Positions 10,610-20,738 of a stretch of DNA of 47,384 bases are shown one piece after another. This DNA comes from an uncultured Mycoplasmatota bacterium (GTDB lineage: Bacteria; Bacillota_I; Bacilli_A; RF39; UBA660): NCBI GenBank assembly GCA_947303405.1, contig CAMYYH010000004.1, positions 1-47,384 on the forward strand, given 5' to 3'. A model generated the notes under the pieces. That model saw nothing but the letters and a program-made list of their open reading frames with translations. It had not been told where the DNA came from and made no database searches. The position numbers and the translations under genes were made by a program. The number at the start of each line of letters is the position of its first letter. Position 1 is the stretch's first letter.

Positions 10610-11320
10610 TCAATCAAATATATTCTTATAACTAGAATAATCATTAATAAAAATAGGTTTACCTACTTTTAAGCTGCCAACCTTACCATTTTTAATAGAT
10701 TTAATTAATACCATAATCGCATCCTTATTACTATTTGAATAAATAAACTGCAACTTCTTAACAGCAAATCTATATTTACTTAATAACGCTATTATTTCCT
10801 CTAACCTATCACATCTATGTACTAAATAAAAAGGAGCCTCATTTTTAAGCATATATCTAGCCGAAACCATTAAATCTTCCAGTTCTAATTCTATCTCATG
10901 TCTAGCAATAGCTTTAACTCTATCTTCATTTATTAAGGATGAATTATTATATTTAAAATAAGGTGGATTACAAGTAACTATATCAACACTCTCTGCTTCA
11001 AAATACTTAGATACATTCTTAATATTATCGACAATAATCGTTATTCTATCTTTAAGATTATTTTCTTCTACACTTAAATTAGATAACTTAGCAATATCCT
11101 CTTGAACCTCTATTCCATAAATCTTACTATCAGTCTTCGTAGACATAATTAAAGGTACAGGAGCGTTCCCTGTACACATATCAACTATAGCATGTTCCTT
11201 TCCCCTAAATTCAACAAATTCAGCCAACAATATAGAATCCAAAGAGAACTTAAACCAATCTTCATCTTGATATATAGATAAACCATAATAATCATATAAA
11301 TCATTTTTTACTATTTTCAC
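10610..11320 (-). CDS. tRNA1(Val) (adenine37-N6)-methyltransferase family (YabB/TrmN6-like)
   Basis: SAM methyltransferase with TCNPPYFK motif; context. Confidence 0.8.
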   Translation of the reverse strand: MKIVKNDLYDYYGLSIYQDEDWFKFSLDSILLAEFVEFRGKEHAIVDMCTGNAPVPLIMSTKTDSKIYGIEVQEDIAKLSNLSVEENNLKDRITIIVDNIKNVSKYFEAESVDIVTCNPPYFKYNNSSLINEDRVKAIARHEIELELEDLMVSARYMLKNEAPFYLVHRCDRLEEIIALLSKYRFAVKKLQFIYSNSNKDAIMVLIKSIKNGKVGSLKVGKPIFINDYSSYKNIFD

Positions 11321-12098
11321 TATCTAATTCTATCTCCCTAATTACACCATCTATATCAACTTTATATTTTCTCTTCAAAATATCAACCGATACTACCTTG
11401 CCATTACCATATTCCGTTTTAACACTTTGTCCAACTGAAGGCATACCATATTGGCATCTAGTGTATTCTTCATCTTCATAAGTTAAACAACACAACAATC
11501 TACCACATACACCATTAATTTTAGTTGGATTTAAAGCTATATTTTGGTTTTTAGCCATATTCATAGTAACAGAATCAATATGACTTAAGAAAGTTGAACA
11601 ACATAACGTTCTACCACACTGTCCAATACCGCAAACCATTCTCGCTTTATCTCTCGCACCAATTTGTCTTAATTCTATTCTAGTTTTATAAATAGAAGCT
11701 AATTTCTTTGCTAATTCTCTAAAATCAACCCTCTCATCGGCAACGAAATTAAATAATAACTGTTTCTTATCTAAAGTATAAGAACACTCTATAATATTCA
11801 TTTCCATTCCCAATTCATCTACAATTTCTCGAGATTTTTTTAAAGCCTTATCAGCAGCCGCAAGATTCTTTAGATAAGTATTGTAATCATCATCACTAGC
11901 AATTCTATCTATAGTCTTCATGTCTTCAGGAAAAATTTTTATTTTACTTTCATCAACTCTTCTAATAACTTTACCTAATTGAATACCTTTATCAGTATTA
12001 ACAACAACGTATTTTCCATTTTCTATATCTAGTTCTAATCCATTAAAATAATATACTTTTCCCTCTTCTTTTAAAACTACACCATAAATCTTATGCAT
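11301..12098 (-). CDS. ricT: PSP1-domain protein RicT/YaaT
   Basis: Cys-rich RicT motifs CGIGQCGRTLCCSTFL and NGVCGRLLCCLTYE. Confidence 0.9.
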   Translation of the reverse strand: MHKIYGVVLKEEGKVYYFNGLELDIENGKYVVVNTDKGIQLGKVIRRVDESKIKIFPEDMKTIDRIASDDDYNTYLKNLAAADKALKKSREIVDELGMEMNIIECSYTLDKKQLLFNFVADERVDFRELAKKLASIYKTRIELRQIGARDKARMVCGIGQCGRTLCCSTFLSHIDSVTMNMAKNQNIALNPTKINGVCGRLLCCLTYEDEEYTRCQYGMPSVGQSVKTEYGNGKVVSVDILKRKYKVDIDGVIREIELDSENSKK

Positions 12099-12945
12099 AA
12101 TAATTCCTCATTTCAATTACAAATTTATCTAAAATCAACTCTATGTTACCATTACTTTGTAAATATTTCAAAATAGTTTCTACAAAAGTAACAAAATTAG
12201 CCAATTTAGAATGATCAGTATCCTTCAAAAATTGTATATCATAATCATTATTAGCATTCTTTAAATAAGAATACAATACCAGTAACATTTCTTGAAAGAA
12301 ACAAATCCATTCTACTCTCTCTTTAAAAAATAGTATTCCCTCATTCTTGTTAAAGAGAATAGCATCATCATTTTTATAAACATTATTTAAATACGATACA
12401 ATCCTATCAAGGTAAATGAAATCCTCTCCCACTTTTTGATAATAAACATTTATTTCCTGACATCTGCTCCTAATTGTTGATAACACGTTCATTTTATTAG
12501 TAGTGACAAAGAATCCAATAATATCATCTTCTGGCTCCTCAATAAACTTAAGTAGTGAATTAGCACTAGTAGTATTAAGCTTATCACATTCATTTATTAT
12601 ATAAATATTGTAATTAGCAAATATTGGTTTAGATTGAAACCTATTTAATACTTCCTGTATTTGACTTCTTTTAATTTGTACACCATCTGGGTCAACTCTA
12701 ATTAAAGAAGGGAGATTATCAGTATCAATCAAATTACATATACTACATCCTTCTAAATGACAATCTTCGCAATAATCCTGTGGACAACTGATTGTTTTAA
12801 TAAATTTGTATAAATCGCTTAGACACTTCTTTTCGTCGTTAGTTTCAAGCAAAAAAGCATGAGATAGTTTTTTCTCATGGTATCGATCAACTAAGGAATT
12901 AAATACCTTCCCCTCAAACAAGATATCACCTTCATTCTTGTTCAT
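12091..12945 (-). CDS. holB: DNA polymerase III delta' subunit
   Basis: AAA+ clamp-loader motifs (INECDKLNTTSANSLLKFIEEP, STIRSRCQ). Confidence 0.88.
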   Translation of the reverse strand: MNKNEGDILFEGKVFNSLVDRYHEKKLSHAFLLETNDEKKCLSDLYKFIKTISCPQDYCEDCHLEGCSICNLIDTDNLPSLIRVDPDGVQIKRSQIQEVLNRFQSKPIFANYNIYIINECDKLNTTSANSLLKFIEEPEDDIIGFFVTTNKMNVLSTIRSRCQEINVYYQKVGEDFIYLDRIVSYLNNVYKNDDAILFNKNEGILFFKERVEWICFFQEMLLVLYSYLKNANNDYDIQFLKDTDHSKLANFVTFVETILKYLQSNGNIELILDKFVIEMRNYYA

Positions 12946-13540
12946 TTATTTTCTTTCTATCACTTAATGCTCGTTCCAAAGTAATCTCATCTAAAAAGTC
13001 AATCTCAGCTCCCATAGGTAACCCATATGACAATCTAGAAATTTCGACATTTTTTCCTTCCAAAAGCTTCTTAATATACAAGGTTGTCGTATCTCCTTCA
13101 ACTGTCGACTTAAGAGCTATTATTATTTCTGGTTTTTGTAACTTCTCAACTCTTTTAATTAAAGAAGCAATATTTATATCTTCAGGATTTACATCATCAA
13201 TCGGTGAAATTAAACCATTAAGCACATGATAGACACCATTAAAATTACCAGCTTTTTCAAAGGCAAAAACGCTTTTATAATCCTCAAGTACACAAATAAC
13301 ATTTTTATTCCTCGAAGACCCAGAACAAATATCGCAAATATCCTTATCAGTGATATGGCCACATATCTCACAAGGGTGTAAATTACTTCGACAATCAATT
13401 AAAGCTGCCGAAAAAACATTAACCTCATCAGAAGGCATATCAAGAACTGAAAGAGCAAACCTTTCAGCACTTTTCTCACCGACACCGGGTAATTTCTTAA
13501 AACTATTAATTAAATCTGATAAATTCTTAGGATAGATCAT
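12932..13540 (-). CDS. recR: Recombination protein RecR
   Basis: KLPGVGEKSAERFA, CX2C-type zinc motif, Toprim domain. Confidence 0.95.
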   Translation of the reverse strand: MIYPKNLSDLINSFKKLPGVGEKSAERFALSVLDMPSDEVNVFSAALIDCRSNLHPCEICGHITDKDICDICSGSSRNKNVICVLEDYKSVFAFEKAGNFNGVYHVLNGLISPIDDVNPEDINIASLIKRVEKLQKPEIIIALKSTVEGDTTTLYIKKLLEGKNVEISRLSYGLPMGAEIDFLDEITLERALSDRKKINEQE

Positions 13541-13839
13541 TAGAATAATCCACCAAATTGATTTCCATATGCCCCAAGCATAGAATCAGATTCCTTTTGA
13601 ATCTGTGCCAAAGCATCATTAACTGCAATAACAATCATATCCTGTAGAACCTCTAAATCATCTACATCAATACTATCCTTATTCTTAAAATTAACCGAAA
13701 CTAGTTTTCTACTTCCAAGCATAATAACTTCAACCAATTCAGATTTGCCTGTAAATTCCTTCTTGTCCAATTCTTCCTTCTTCTTAGTAATTTCTTTTTG
13801 CATTTTTTGTGCTTGTTGCATTAAAGCTTGCATATTCAT
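13540..13839 (-). CDS. YbaB/EbfC nucleoid-associated protein
   Basis: MQALMQQAQKMQKEITKKKEEL; recR-ybaB-dnaX context. Confidence 0.92.
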   Translation of the reverse strand: MNMQALMQQAQKMQKEITKKKEELDKKEFTGKSELVEVIMLGSRKLVSVNFKNKDSIDVDDLEVLQDMIVIAVNDALAQIQKESDSMLGAYGNQFGGLF

Positions 13840-13855
13840 AATTTATTCCTCTTTC

Positions 13856-15619
13856 CTATTCTACTTCATAAGTATCAAATATTTCCATAGCAACCCTCTC
13901 AATGTCGTCAACTTCAATAGTTTCCGACTCATCGATTGCCGAGTCCAATACTTCTTCTTCAATATAATTATATTTTATTTTATTTTTTCGATTTAATCTA
14001 TATTTTTCAACTTCTTTTTTCCATAATTCATCATTTATAGCAGCAAATCGTCTGTAACTCCCCGAAAAATCGTTAAAATGCTTTTCAAGTTTCTTAATAT
14101 TCATATTAATCAAATCATTAGTATTACTATTTTTACTCTGAATCAGTGAATAATTAGCTGAAGATGCTAATACAATAGTATCTGCTAAAATAGACACTAA
14201 ATTCCTATCTACTCCCATTAAAAAATTCATAAAGTCTACCCAACGAGACATAAGATTTTTCTTTTCTTCCATGGACACGTCAACAAAACAATTATTAATT
14301 CTCACCATCACATCAATCGACGTAACATTATTTCCCAAGGTACCAGCACTGCTTTTGTCCTCGTCCATATTATTTCCCGGAAAATTCATTTCTTCCTTTA
14401 TATCAGATAATTTATTTCCCAAATACAGTTGATTATTTCCCGAGTTATTTCCCTTTTCGTTCGATTTCCCGAAATTATTTCCCGAGTTATTATTGTTTTG
14501 AATGTCATTCTCGCTCAAATTATTTCCCGGGAAATAATTTTTGCTTACGTCTATCACATTGTTTGTTAATATCTCACTCTTATAATCTTTTCTTAAATAT
14601 CTCAGCAAAACAATCTCAATTAGGACAAATGGATTAACATTAATATTTAATTTACCCAGTAATTCATTCAAATCCACTATCATATTATAGATATCTTCGT
14701 AATCAACACATAGATCGCTACTTCCTGATTTCAGCTCGATAGCGATATTCCTAAGTTCATATATTAGCTTATCCAAAAAAACCTCATAATTAGTACCACT
14801 TTCTTCAATATCATTCATTGTTTTTACTAATTTTTCAGTCTCTCCGTTAGCAACATTGTTGATAATCTCTAAAATTCTACTTTTTGAAACACTTCCAAAA
14901 TTCTGAGATACTATTTCAGCAGTAATCTTCTTATTTCCGGCTGATAATTGGTCTAGAATTCCCAGCGCATCCCTCATCCCTCCAGCAGATATTAAAGCTA
15001 TTTCCTCTAAAGCGTCTTCATCAATCTTTATTTTTTCTTCATTACTAATTTCTTTCAATCTTTTAATCATTTCTGGAGCATTTACAGGCTTAAAATCAAA
15101 TCTTTGACACCTAGACTGAATCGTGATTGGCACTTTTTGTATCTCAGTAGTAGCTAATATAAACACAACATGACTAGGCGGCTCCTCTAATGTTAATAAC
15201 AAGGCATTAAAAGCTCCAGGAGATAACATATGCACCTCGTCAATTATATATATCTTATATTTCAAGTTACTCGGAACCAACTTAACATTATTTACTATTT
15301 CTCTTATATCATCTACACTATTATTAGAAGCAGCATCTAATTCAATAATGTCTGGACTTTCTACAAACATATTGCATGCTCTACAATTATTACAAGGATT
15401 GCCATCAATATTATTTTCACAGTTAAGTGCTTTGGCAAATATCTTTGCCGAACTAGTCTTACCAGTTCCTCTTGGACCAGTAAATAAATATGCATGTGAT
15501 GTTTTTTCGTTGTTTATGGCATTTTTTAGCATCTGAGTTGTATATTCCTGACCCACAACCTCATCAAATGTTTTAGGTCTATATTTTCTATATAATACTT
15601 TGTAAGACATATTCATCAC
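13856..15619 (-). CDS. dnaX: DNA polymerase III gamma/tau subunit
   Basis: YRKYRPKTFDEVVGQEY, GPRGTGKTSSAKI, IIDEVHMLS; long GNN-rich linker before the C-terminal domain. Confidence 0.96.
   Translation of the reverse strand: MMNMSYKVLYRKYRPKTFDEVVGQEYTTQMLKNAINNEKTSHAYLFTGPRGTGKTSSAKIFAKALNCENNIDGNPCNNCRACNMFVESPDIIELDAASNNSVDDIREIVNNVKLVPSNLKYKIYIIDEVHMLSPGAFNALLLTLEEPPSHVVFILATTEIQKVPITIQSRCQRFDFKPVNAPEMIKRLKEISNEEKIKIDEDALEEIALISAGGMRDALGILDQLSAGNKKITAEIVSQNFGSVSKSRILEIINNVANGETEKLVKTMNDIEESGTNYEVFLDKLIYELRNIAIELKSGSSDLCVDYEDIYNMIVDLNELLGKLNINVNPFVLIEIVLLRYLRKDYKSEILTNNVIDVSKNYFPGNNLSENDIQNNNNSGNNFGKSNEKGNNSGNNQLYLGNKLSDIKEEMNFPGNNMDEDKSSAGTLGNNVTSIDVMVRINNCFVDVSMEEKKNLMSRWVDFMNFLMGVDRNLVSILADTIVLASSANYSLIQSKNSNTNDLINMNIKKLEKHFNDFSGSYRRFAAINDELWKKEVEKYRLNRKNKIKYNYIEEEVLDSAIDESETIEVDDIERVAMEIFDTYEVE
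14329..14540. promoter_or_regulatory. Cluster of Noc-binding-site-like motifs inside dnaX
   Basis: TATTTCCC at 14329, 14371, 14413, 14434, 14446, 14476 and 14521; ATTTCCCGAAAT at 14464; perfect palindrome AAATTATTTCCCGGGAAATAATTT at 14517-14540. Confidence 0.6.
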
Positions 15620-15637
15620 CTAATAAAACATATTATA

Positions 15638-15668
15638 CCATAAAATAAGAGGTTTTCACCTCTTATTC
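15638..15668 (-). terminator. Terminator overlapping the tadA stop
   Basis: aataagaggttttcacctcttatt inverted repeat. Confidence 0.5.
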
Positions 15669-16078
15669 TTGAAGTATGTTGATAAAATTTTCTTGTATTT
15701 TTCAGCTATTTCTCGGTATTTATCATCTGCTAGTATTTCTTTACTGATTTTAACATGACTTTTGTTATTACTACCAACGAAATAGTATACTTTATCTATT
15801 CTTGTTTCTTTAATTATATTAGAACACATTTCACATGGTTCAAGATTCACCACTAAACTATAACCATCCAAACGCCAATCCTTTATTTTCTTTTCTGCTT
15901 TTATTATAGCATTTATTTCTGCATGTCCTAAAACATTACATTCCTTTTGCCTATTGTTAGCTGCAGAAGCGATTATATCATTATTTTGATTAAATATTAC
16001 AGCACCAACAGGTATTTCATCATTATTTAAAGCTTCATTTACCCTATTTTCCAATTCTTCCAGTATTAAATCATTCAA
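15656..16078 (-). CDS. tadA: tRNA-specific adenosine deaminase
   Basis: GHAEINAI and LEPCEMCSN deaminase motifs; likely TTG start at 16078 after GGAGTG, because the ORF-track start lies in the SRP RNA 3' end. Confidence 0.88.
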   Translation of the reverse strand: MNDLILEELENRVNEALNNDEIPVGAVIFNQNNDIIASAANNRQKECNVLGHAEINAIIKAEKKIKDWRLDGYSLVVNLEPCEMCSNIIKETRIDKVYYFVGSNNKSHVKISKEILADDKYREIAEKYKKILSTYFKNKR

Positions 16079-16091
16079 GTTAATCACTCCA

Positions 16092-16172
16092 AAAAAAATG
16101 TGCACACAGATAGGGATTGATGTGGCTGCTACTTTCCAGTCCTGACCAGGTTACAATATTTCTGTTGCACGA
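16092..16172 (-). ncRNA. ffs: Small bacterial signal recognition particle RNA (4.5S-type)
   Basis: Minus strand CCTGGTCAGGACTGGAAAGTAGCAGCC (SRP helix 8 core); outer stem GTGCAACAGA/TCTGTGTGCAC; T-run at 3' end; TTGACT-17-TATTAT promoter upstream. Confidence 0.88.
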
Positions 16173-16214
16173 GTAGATAATATCAAATTTATTTTTTATA
16201 GTCAAATAATTTAT

Positions 16215-16232
16215 ATGTTCCACGTGGAACAT
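16215..16232. promoter_or_regulatory. parS-like palindrome
   Basis: ATGTTCCACGTGGAACAT, perfect palindrome matching the ParB parS consensus class. Confidence 0.8.
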
Positions 16233-16260
16233 TGTAAATTTTTCACATTATTTCCGACAC

Positions 16261-16278
16261 ATGTTCCACGTGGAACAT
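16261..16278. promoter_or_regulatory. parS-like palindrome, second copy
   Basis: ATGTTCCACGTGGAACAT, identical to 16215-16232, 46 bp away. Confidence 0.8.
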
Positions 16279-16326
16279 TCTATCTCAAGCCAATAAATAA
16301 AAGGCTTTACAGCCCTTCATATAAAA

Positions 16327-18807
16327 TTATTTATCCACAGGTTCAGTATTATTTTCAATCGTATTTTCCTCAGTATTTATATCTTCATTTTCTTCTTTAT
16401 CAGTATCTACCAAACTCACTGTAGCTATTACACTATTATCTTTTATTTTCATTAGTCTAGTACCCTGAGTAACTCTACCCAATGTTGATATTTGATCAGT
16501 AGACATTCTCATAACCATTCCAAGATCGGTAATCAATACTAAGTCAGTATTAGGTTTATATATCTTAAACGAAGCAATATCACCATTTTTATCACTAATA
16601 CTCATAGCTTTAACGCCTTTACTTCCACGTTTTGTTTGTCTATACTCACTAATAGAAGTCTTTTTACCATATCCATTCTTAGTTACAATGATAATTTCAT
16701 CATCTTCAGAACAAATTGAAGCCCCAATACAAGTTGCATCTACTAATTCAATACCCTTAACCCCTGCGGCAGTTCTACCCATAATACGAACTTCATTCTC
16801 ATTAAATCTACACATTCTACCATTTGATGATCCCAAGATTACCAAATCGTTACCATTGGTCATTTTAACAGCTATTAATTCATCATTTTCCTTTAAAGTA
16901 ATACAAATCTTACCACTTTGTCTTATATTCTTAAATTCTTCAATAGAAGTTCTCTTAACAAGTCCAGATTTAGTAACAAATATCAAATTACTACTATCAT
17001 TAACTTTATCTCTCGTAATCTTAATAATTGAATTAACCATTTCATCTTTTTCAATTTGTAACAAATTAATAATTGGTAATCCTTTAGATTGTCTACTATA
17101 TTCAGGTATTTCATACCCTCTAAGCCTATAAACTTTACCTTTATTAGTAAAGAATAATACATCATCATGAGTTTGAATATTAATCATTTGTTCAACAAAA
17201 TCTTCTTCATTTGTTGACATACCTTTAATTCCAACTCCACCACGATTTTGAGCTTTAAACGTATCAGAAGTAGTTCTCTTAATATACCCCTTGTTAGTAA
17301 GTGCTATAATTACATCTTCATTTGGAATCAAAGATTCATCTTCAATATAATCAATAGCCGTCATATCAATATGTGTACGTCTTTCATCAGCATATTTTCT
17401 CTTAATTTCTAAAATTTCTTCTTTTATGATGTTCATAACTCTCTCATTTTTAGCTAATATATCTCTTAAATCCGTTATTAATTCTAATAATTCAGCTAAA
17501 TCATTCTCAATTTTTTCACGTTCTAAACCAGTTAAACGTCTTAATCTCATATCTAGTATAGCCTGAGATTGAACATCATCTAATCCAAAACGACTCATTA
17601 AAGTATCTTTAGCCTCTAAATCAGTTTTTGCTCCTCTAATAATCTTTATTACTTCATCAATATTATCTAAAGCAATCTTTAATCCCTCTAAAATATGTGC
17701 TGATTTCTCGGCTTCAGCTAAATCATACTTAGTACGTCTAACAATAACTTCTTTTTGATGTTCAATATACTTAACAAGAATATCCTTCAAACCTAATGTT
17801 TTAGGAACACCTTGATCCAACATCAATAAGATAATACTATAATTAGTTTGAAAATCAGTATGTTTATATAATTTATTTAAAACAACTTGTGCATTAGCAT
17901 CCTTTTTTAAAGTAATAGTTATTTTAATACCATTTTTCATATCTGAATGATAATCAGAAATACCTTCAATTATCTTATTATGTACTAAATCTGCTACTTT
18001 ATTTTTTAAATCATAAGTATTTACTCCATATGGAACTTCATCAATTATTATGTAATTTCTACCATTTTTTTCTTCAATAGTAGCTTTACTTCTTATAGTA
18101 ATCGATCCTCTACCAGTCTCATATGCCTTCCTAATTCCACTATTTCCCAAAATAAGAGCACCAGTTGGAAAATCAGGACCAGGTAAAATCTTCATTAATT
18201 CGTCTAAAGTTACATCTGGGTTGTTGATAACTGCAACACAAGCATCAATTACTTCACCTAAATTATGAGGAGGAATATTAGTAGCCATACCAACCGCAAT
18301 TCCCATCGTTCCATTTACTAATATATTAGGAAATCTTGAAGGTAAAACCGTTGGTTCCTTCTCAGTCGCATCAAAGTTATCCAACATATCAACCGTATTC
18401 TTACGTATATCCCTAAGTAATTCCAATGAAATTTTTGATAACCTAGACTCAGTATAACGCATTGCCGCAGCTCCGTCACCATCGATATTACCAAAGTTAC
18501 CATGTCCATCAACAAGCATATGTCGATAACTAAACCATTGGGCCATTCTTACCATTGCTTCATATATAGATGAGTCTCCATGTGGATGGAATTTACCCAT
18601 TACATCACCAACAATTTTAGCTGATTTAACATGAGGTTTATCTGGTGTAAATGAAGAACTATACATAGACCATAAAATACGCCTATGAACGGGTTTTAAA
18701 CCATCTCTTAAGTCTGGTAAAGCACGTGAAGTTATAACACTCATTGAATAATCTAAAAATGATTTTCTTATTTCATCAACTATATTATTATGTACTATTC
18801 TATCCAT
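16327..18807 (-). CDS. gyrA: DNA gyrase subunit A
   Basis: SYAMSVI-like [39 protein letters not shown]-terminal beta-pinwheel repeats. Confidence 0.97.
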   Translation of the reverse strand: MDRIVHNNIVDEIRKSFLDYSMSVITSRALPDLRDGLKPVHRRILWSMYSSSFTPDKPHVKSAKIVGDVMGKFHPHGDSSIYEAMVRMAQWFSYRHMLVDGHGNFGNIDGDGAAAMRYTESRLSKISLELLRDIRKNTVDMLDNFDATEKEPTVLPSRFPNILVNGTMGIAVGMATNIPPHNLGEVIDACVAVINNPDVTLDELMKILPGPDFPTGALILGNSGIRKAYETGRGSITIRSKATIEEKNGRNYIIIDEVPYGVNTYDLKNKVADLVHNKIIEGISDYHSDMKNGIKITITLKKDANAQVVLNKLYKHTDFQTNYSIILLMLDQGVPKTLGLKDILVKYIEHQKEVIVRRTKYDLAEAEKSAHILEGLKIALDNIDEVIKIIRGAKTDLEAKDTLMSRFGLDDVQSQAILDMRLRRLTGLEREKIENDLAELLELITDLRDILAKNERVMNIIKEEILEIKRKYADERRTHIDMTAIDYIEDESLIPNEDVIIALTNKGYIKRTTSDTFKAQNRGGVGIKGMSTNEEDFVEQMINIQTHDDVLFFTNKGKVYRLRGYEIPEYSRQSKGLPIINLLQIEKDEMVNSIIKITRDKVNDSSNLIFVTKSGLVKRTSIEEFKNIRQSGKICITLKENDELIAVKMTNGNDLVILGSSNGRMCRFNENEVRIMGRTAAGVKGIELVDATCIGASICSEDDEIIIVTKNGYGKKTSISEYRQTKRGSKGVKAMSISDKNGDIASFKIYKPNTDLVLITDLGMVMRMSTDQISTLGRVTQGTRLMKIKDNSVIATVSLVDTDKEENEDINTEENTIENNTEPVDK

Positions 18808-18821
18808 AAATCAATTCCCCC

Positions 18822-20738
18822 CTAAATATCCAAATTCTCAACAAACTTAGCATTTTCTTCAATAAATTTTCTTCTCAACTCAACTTCATCGCCCATTAAA
18901 TCAGAGAATATTTGATCAGCTAATCTTGCATCTTCTACTGTAATTTGCTTTAACACCCTTTTTTCTATATCCATAGTAGTTTCATTTAACTCTTCAGCAT
19001 CCATCTCGCCAAGTCCTTTCATACGAGATATATCAAATTTAACATTCTTCTCTCGCAAACTAGCAATATAATCGTCCCTCTCAGCATTCGTTAATACATA
19101 TTTTCTCGTTTTACCATGAGTAATTTTAAACAAAGGAGGCTGAGCAGCAAAAACATGCCCTGTTTCAACTATAGGTCTAAAAAATCTGTAGAATAATGTT
19201 AATAACAATACTCTAATGTGGGAACCATCAACATCTGCATCAGTCATTATTATTATCTTATCATATCTAAGCTTATCCAAATTAAACTCATCACCAATAC
19301 CAGTACCAAAAGCAGTAATAATCGACTTAATCTCATCATTTCCGAGCGCTCTATCAAGTCTAGCCTTTTCTACATTTAGTATCTTACCTCTTAGTGGTAA
19401 AATAGCTTGCGTCATAGAATTTCTACCTTCTTTAGCAGATCCACCAGCTGAATCTCCCTCAACTATGAATATTTCACATTCAGAAGGATCTTTAGAAGAA
19501 CAATCCGTTAGTTTTCCGTAAAAATTAGATATATCTAAATCTTTCTTTCTTGTTGCTTCCCTAGCTTTCTTAGCAGCAAGTCTAGCTCGAGAAGCAGAAA
19601 TAGTTTTTTCAATAATAATACGAGCTTCTTGAGGATTCTCCATTAAAAATCTTTCTAATCCTTCACTAAATACATCATCTGCTATTTTTCTAACTTCTGC
19701 ATTACCTAATTTAGTCTTAGTTTGACCCTCAAACTGTGGATCAGGATGTTTACAACTAATGATCATTGTAATTCCTTCTCTAACATCATCACCAGTTAAT
19801 GCATCATCATTGTCCTTTAACATCTTGTTTTTTCTAGCATAATTGTTAATAATTCTTTTTAATTATCTCTTAACTCCATCCTCATTAAATATATCTTCAT
19901 AAGTATTAATATTATTTGTAAAAGAATATAACTGACTATTATAATCAGTATTATATTGGAACGCAACTTCTAAAGAAATACCGCTTTCTTGGCCTTCCAC
20001 ATACACAACATCATCGTGTAATACTGTTTTGTTCTTATTCAATTTATTAACGAATTCAATAATACCACCATTATACAAGAATTCTTTTTTCTTCTCATTT
20101 TCTCGTAAATCAGTTAAAGTAATCTTTAATCCCTTATTAAGAAATGCTAATTCTTCTAATCTATTAGCTAAAATGTCAAAACTATATACTGTAGTTTCTT
20201 TAAAAATAGTTGGATCAGCTTTAAAAGATACAGAAGTACCAGTTCTATCAGGAGAACAATCTTCAATAATTTTTAAATCTCCAACAGGATGTCCACCATT
20301 TTCAAATCTTTGAAAATATACATGTCCATCCCTATATACTTTTACTTCTAACCAAGTGGATAAAGCATTAACAACAGAAGCACCAACTCCATGTAGTCCT
20401 CCGGATACTTTATATCCTCCTCCACCAAACTTTCCACCTGCATGCAACACTGTAAAAATAGTTTCAATTGTGGATAACCCTGTTTTTTGATTAATTCCTG
20501 TTGGCATACCTCTACCATCATCTTTAACTGTTATAACATTATTCTTTTCAATAGTTACCTCAATATCATCACAAAATCCAGCTAATGCTTCGTCAACAGA
20601 ATTATCAACTATTTCCCAAACAAGATGGTGTAATCCTCTTTCAGAAGTAGTACCGATATACATACCAGGCCTTTTTCTAACAGCTTCTAATCCTTCTAAA
20701 ACTTGAATATCACTATCACTATATTCCTCTTTCATCAC
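18822..20738 (-). pseudogene. gyrB: DNA gyrase subunit B, interrupted by an in-frame TAA (19863-19865); ATPase half 19863-20738, Toprim half 18822-19823. Pseudogene, split gene, readthrough or error not resolved
   Basis: [32 protein letters not shown] ... [34 protein letters not shown] ... EGDSAGGSA ... [10 protein letters not shown]; same frame throughout. Confidence 0.85.

Noticed and set aside
14329-14540. CRISPR array or simple tandem repeat
   Set aside because: Repeats are 8-10 bp, in frame within dnaX, with variable short spacing; no CRISPR-type repeat/spacer structure and no cas genes.
13856-15619. Programmed -1 frameshift producing DnaX gamma
   Set aside because: I could not identify a convincing slippery heptamer with a downstream structure; needs dedicated analysis.
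16215-16424. 69-aa plus-strand ORF MFHVEHCKFF...
   Set aside because: MFHVEH is simply the translation of the parS palindrome; it runs antisense into gyrA and is not a credible gene.
16688-17131. 147-aa plus-strand ORF antisense to gyrA
   Set aside because: Low-complexity Ser/Leu/Ile antisense translation of a well-conserved gene; the same applies to the other track ORFs opposite gyrB, mnmE, mfd, murA and prfA.
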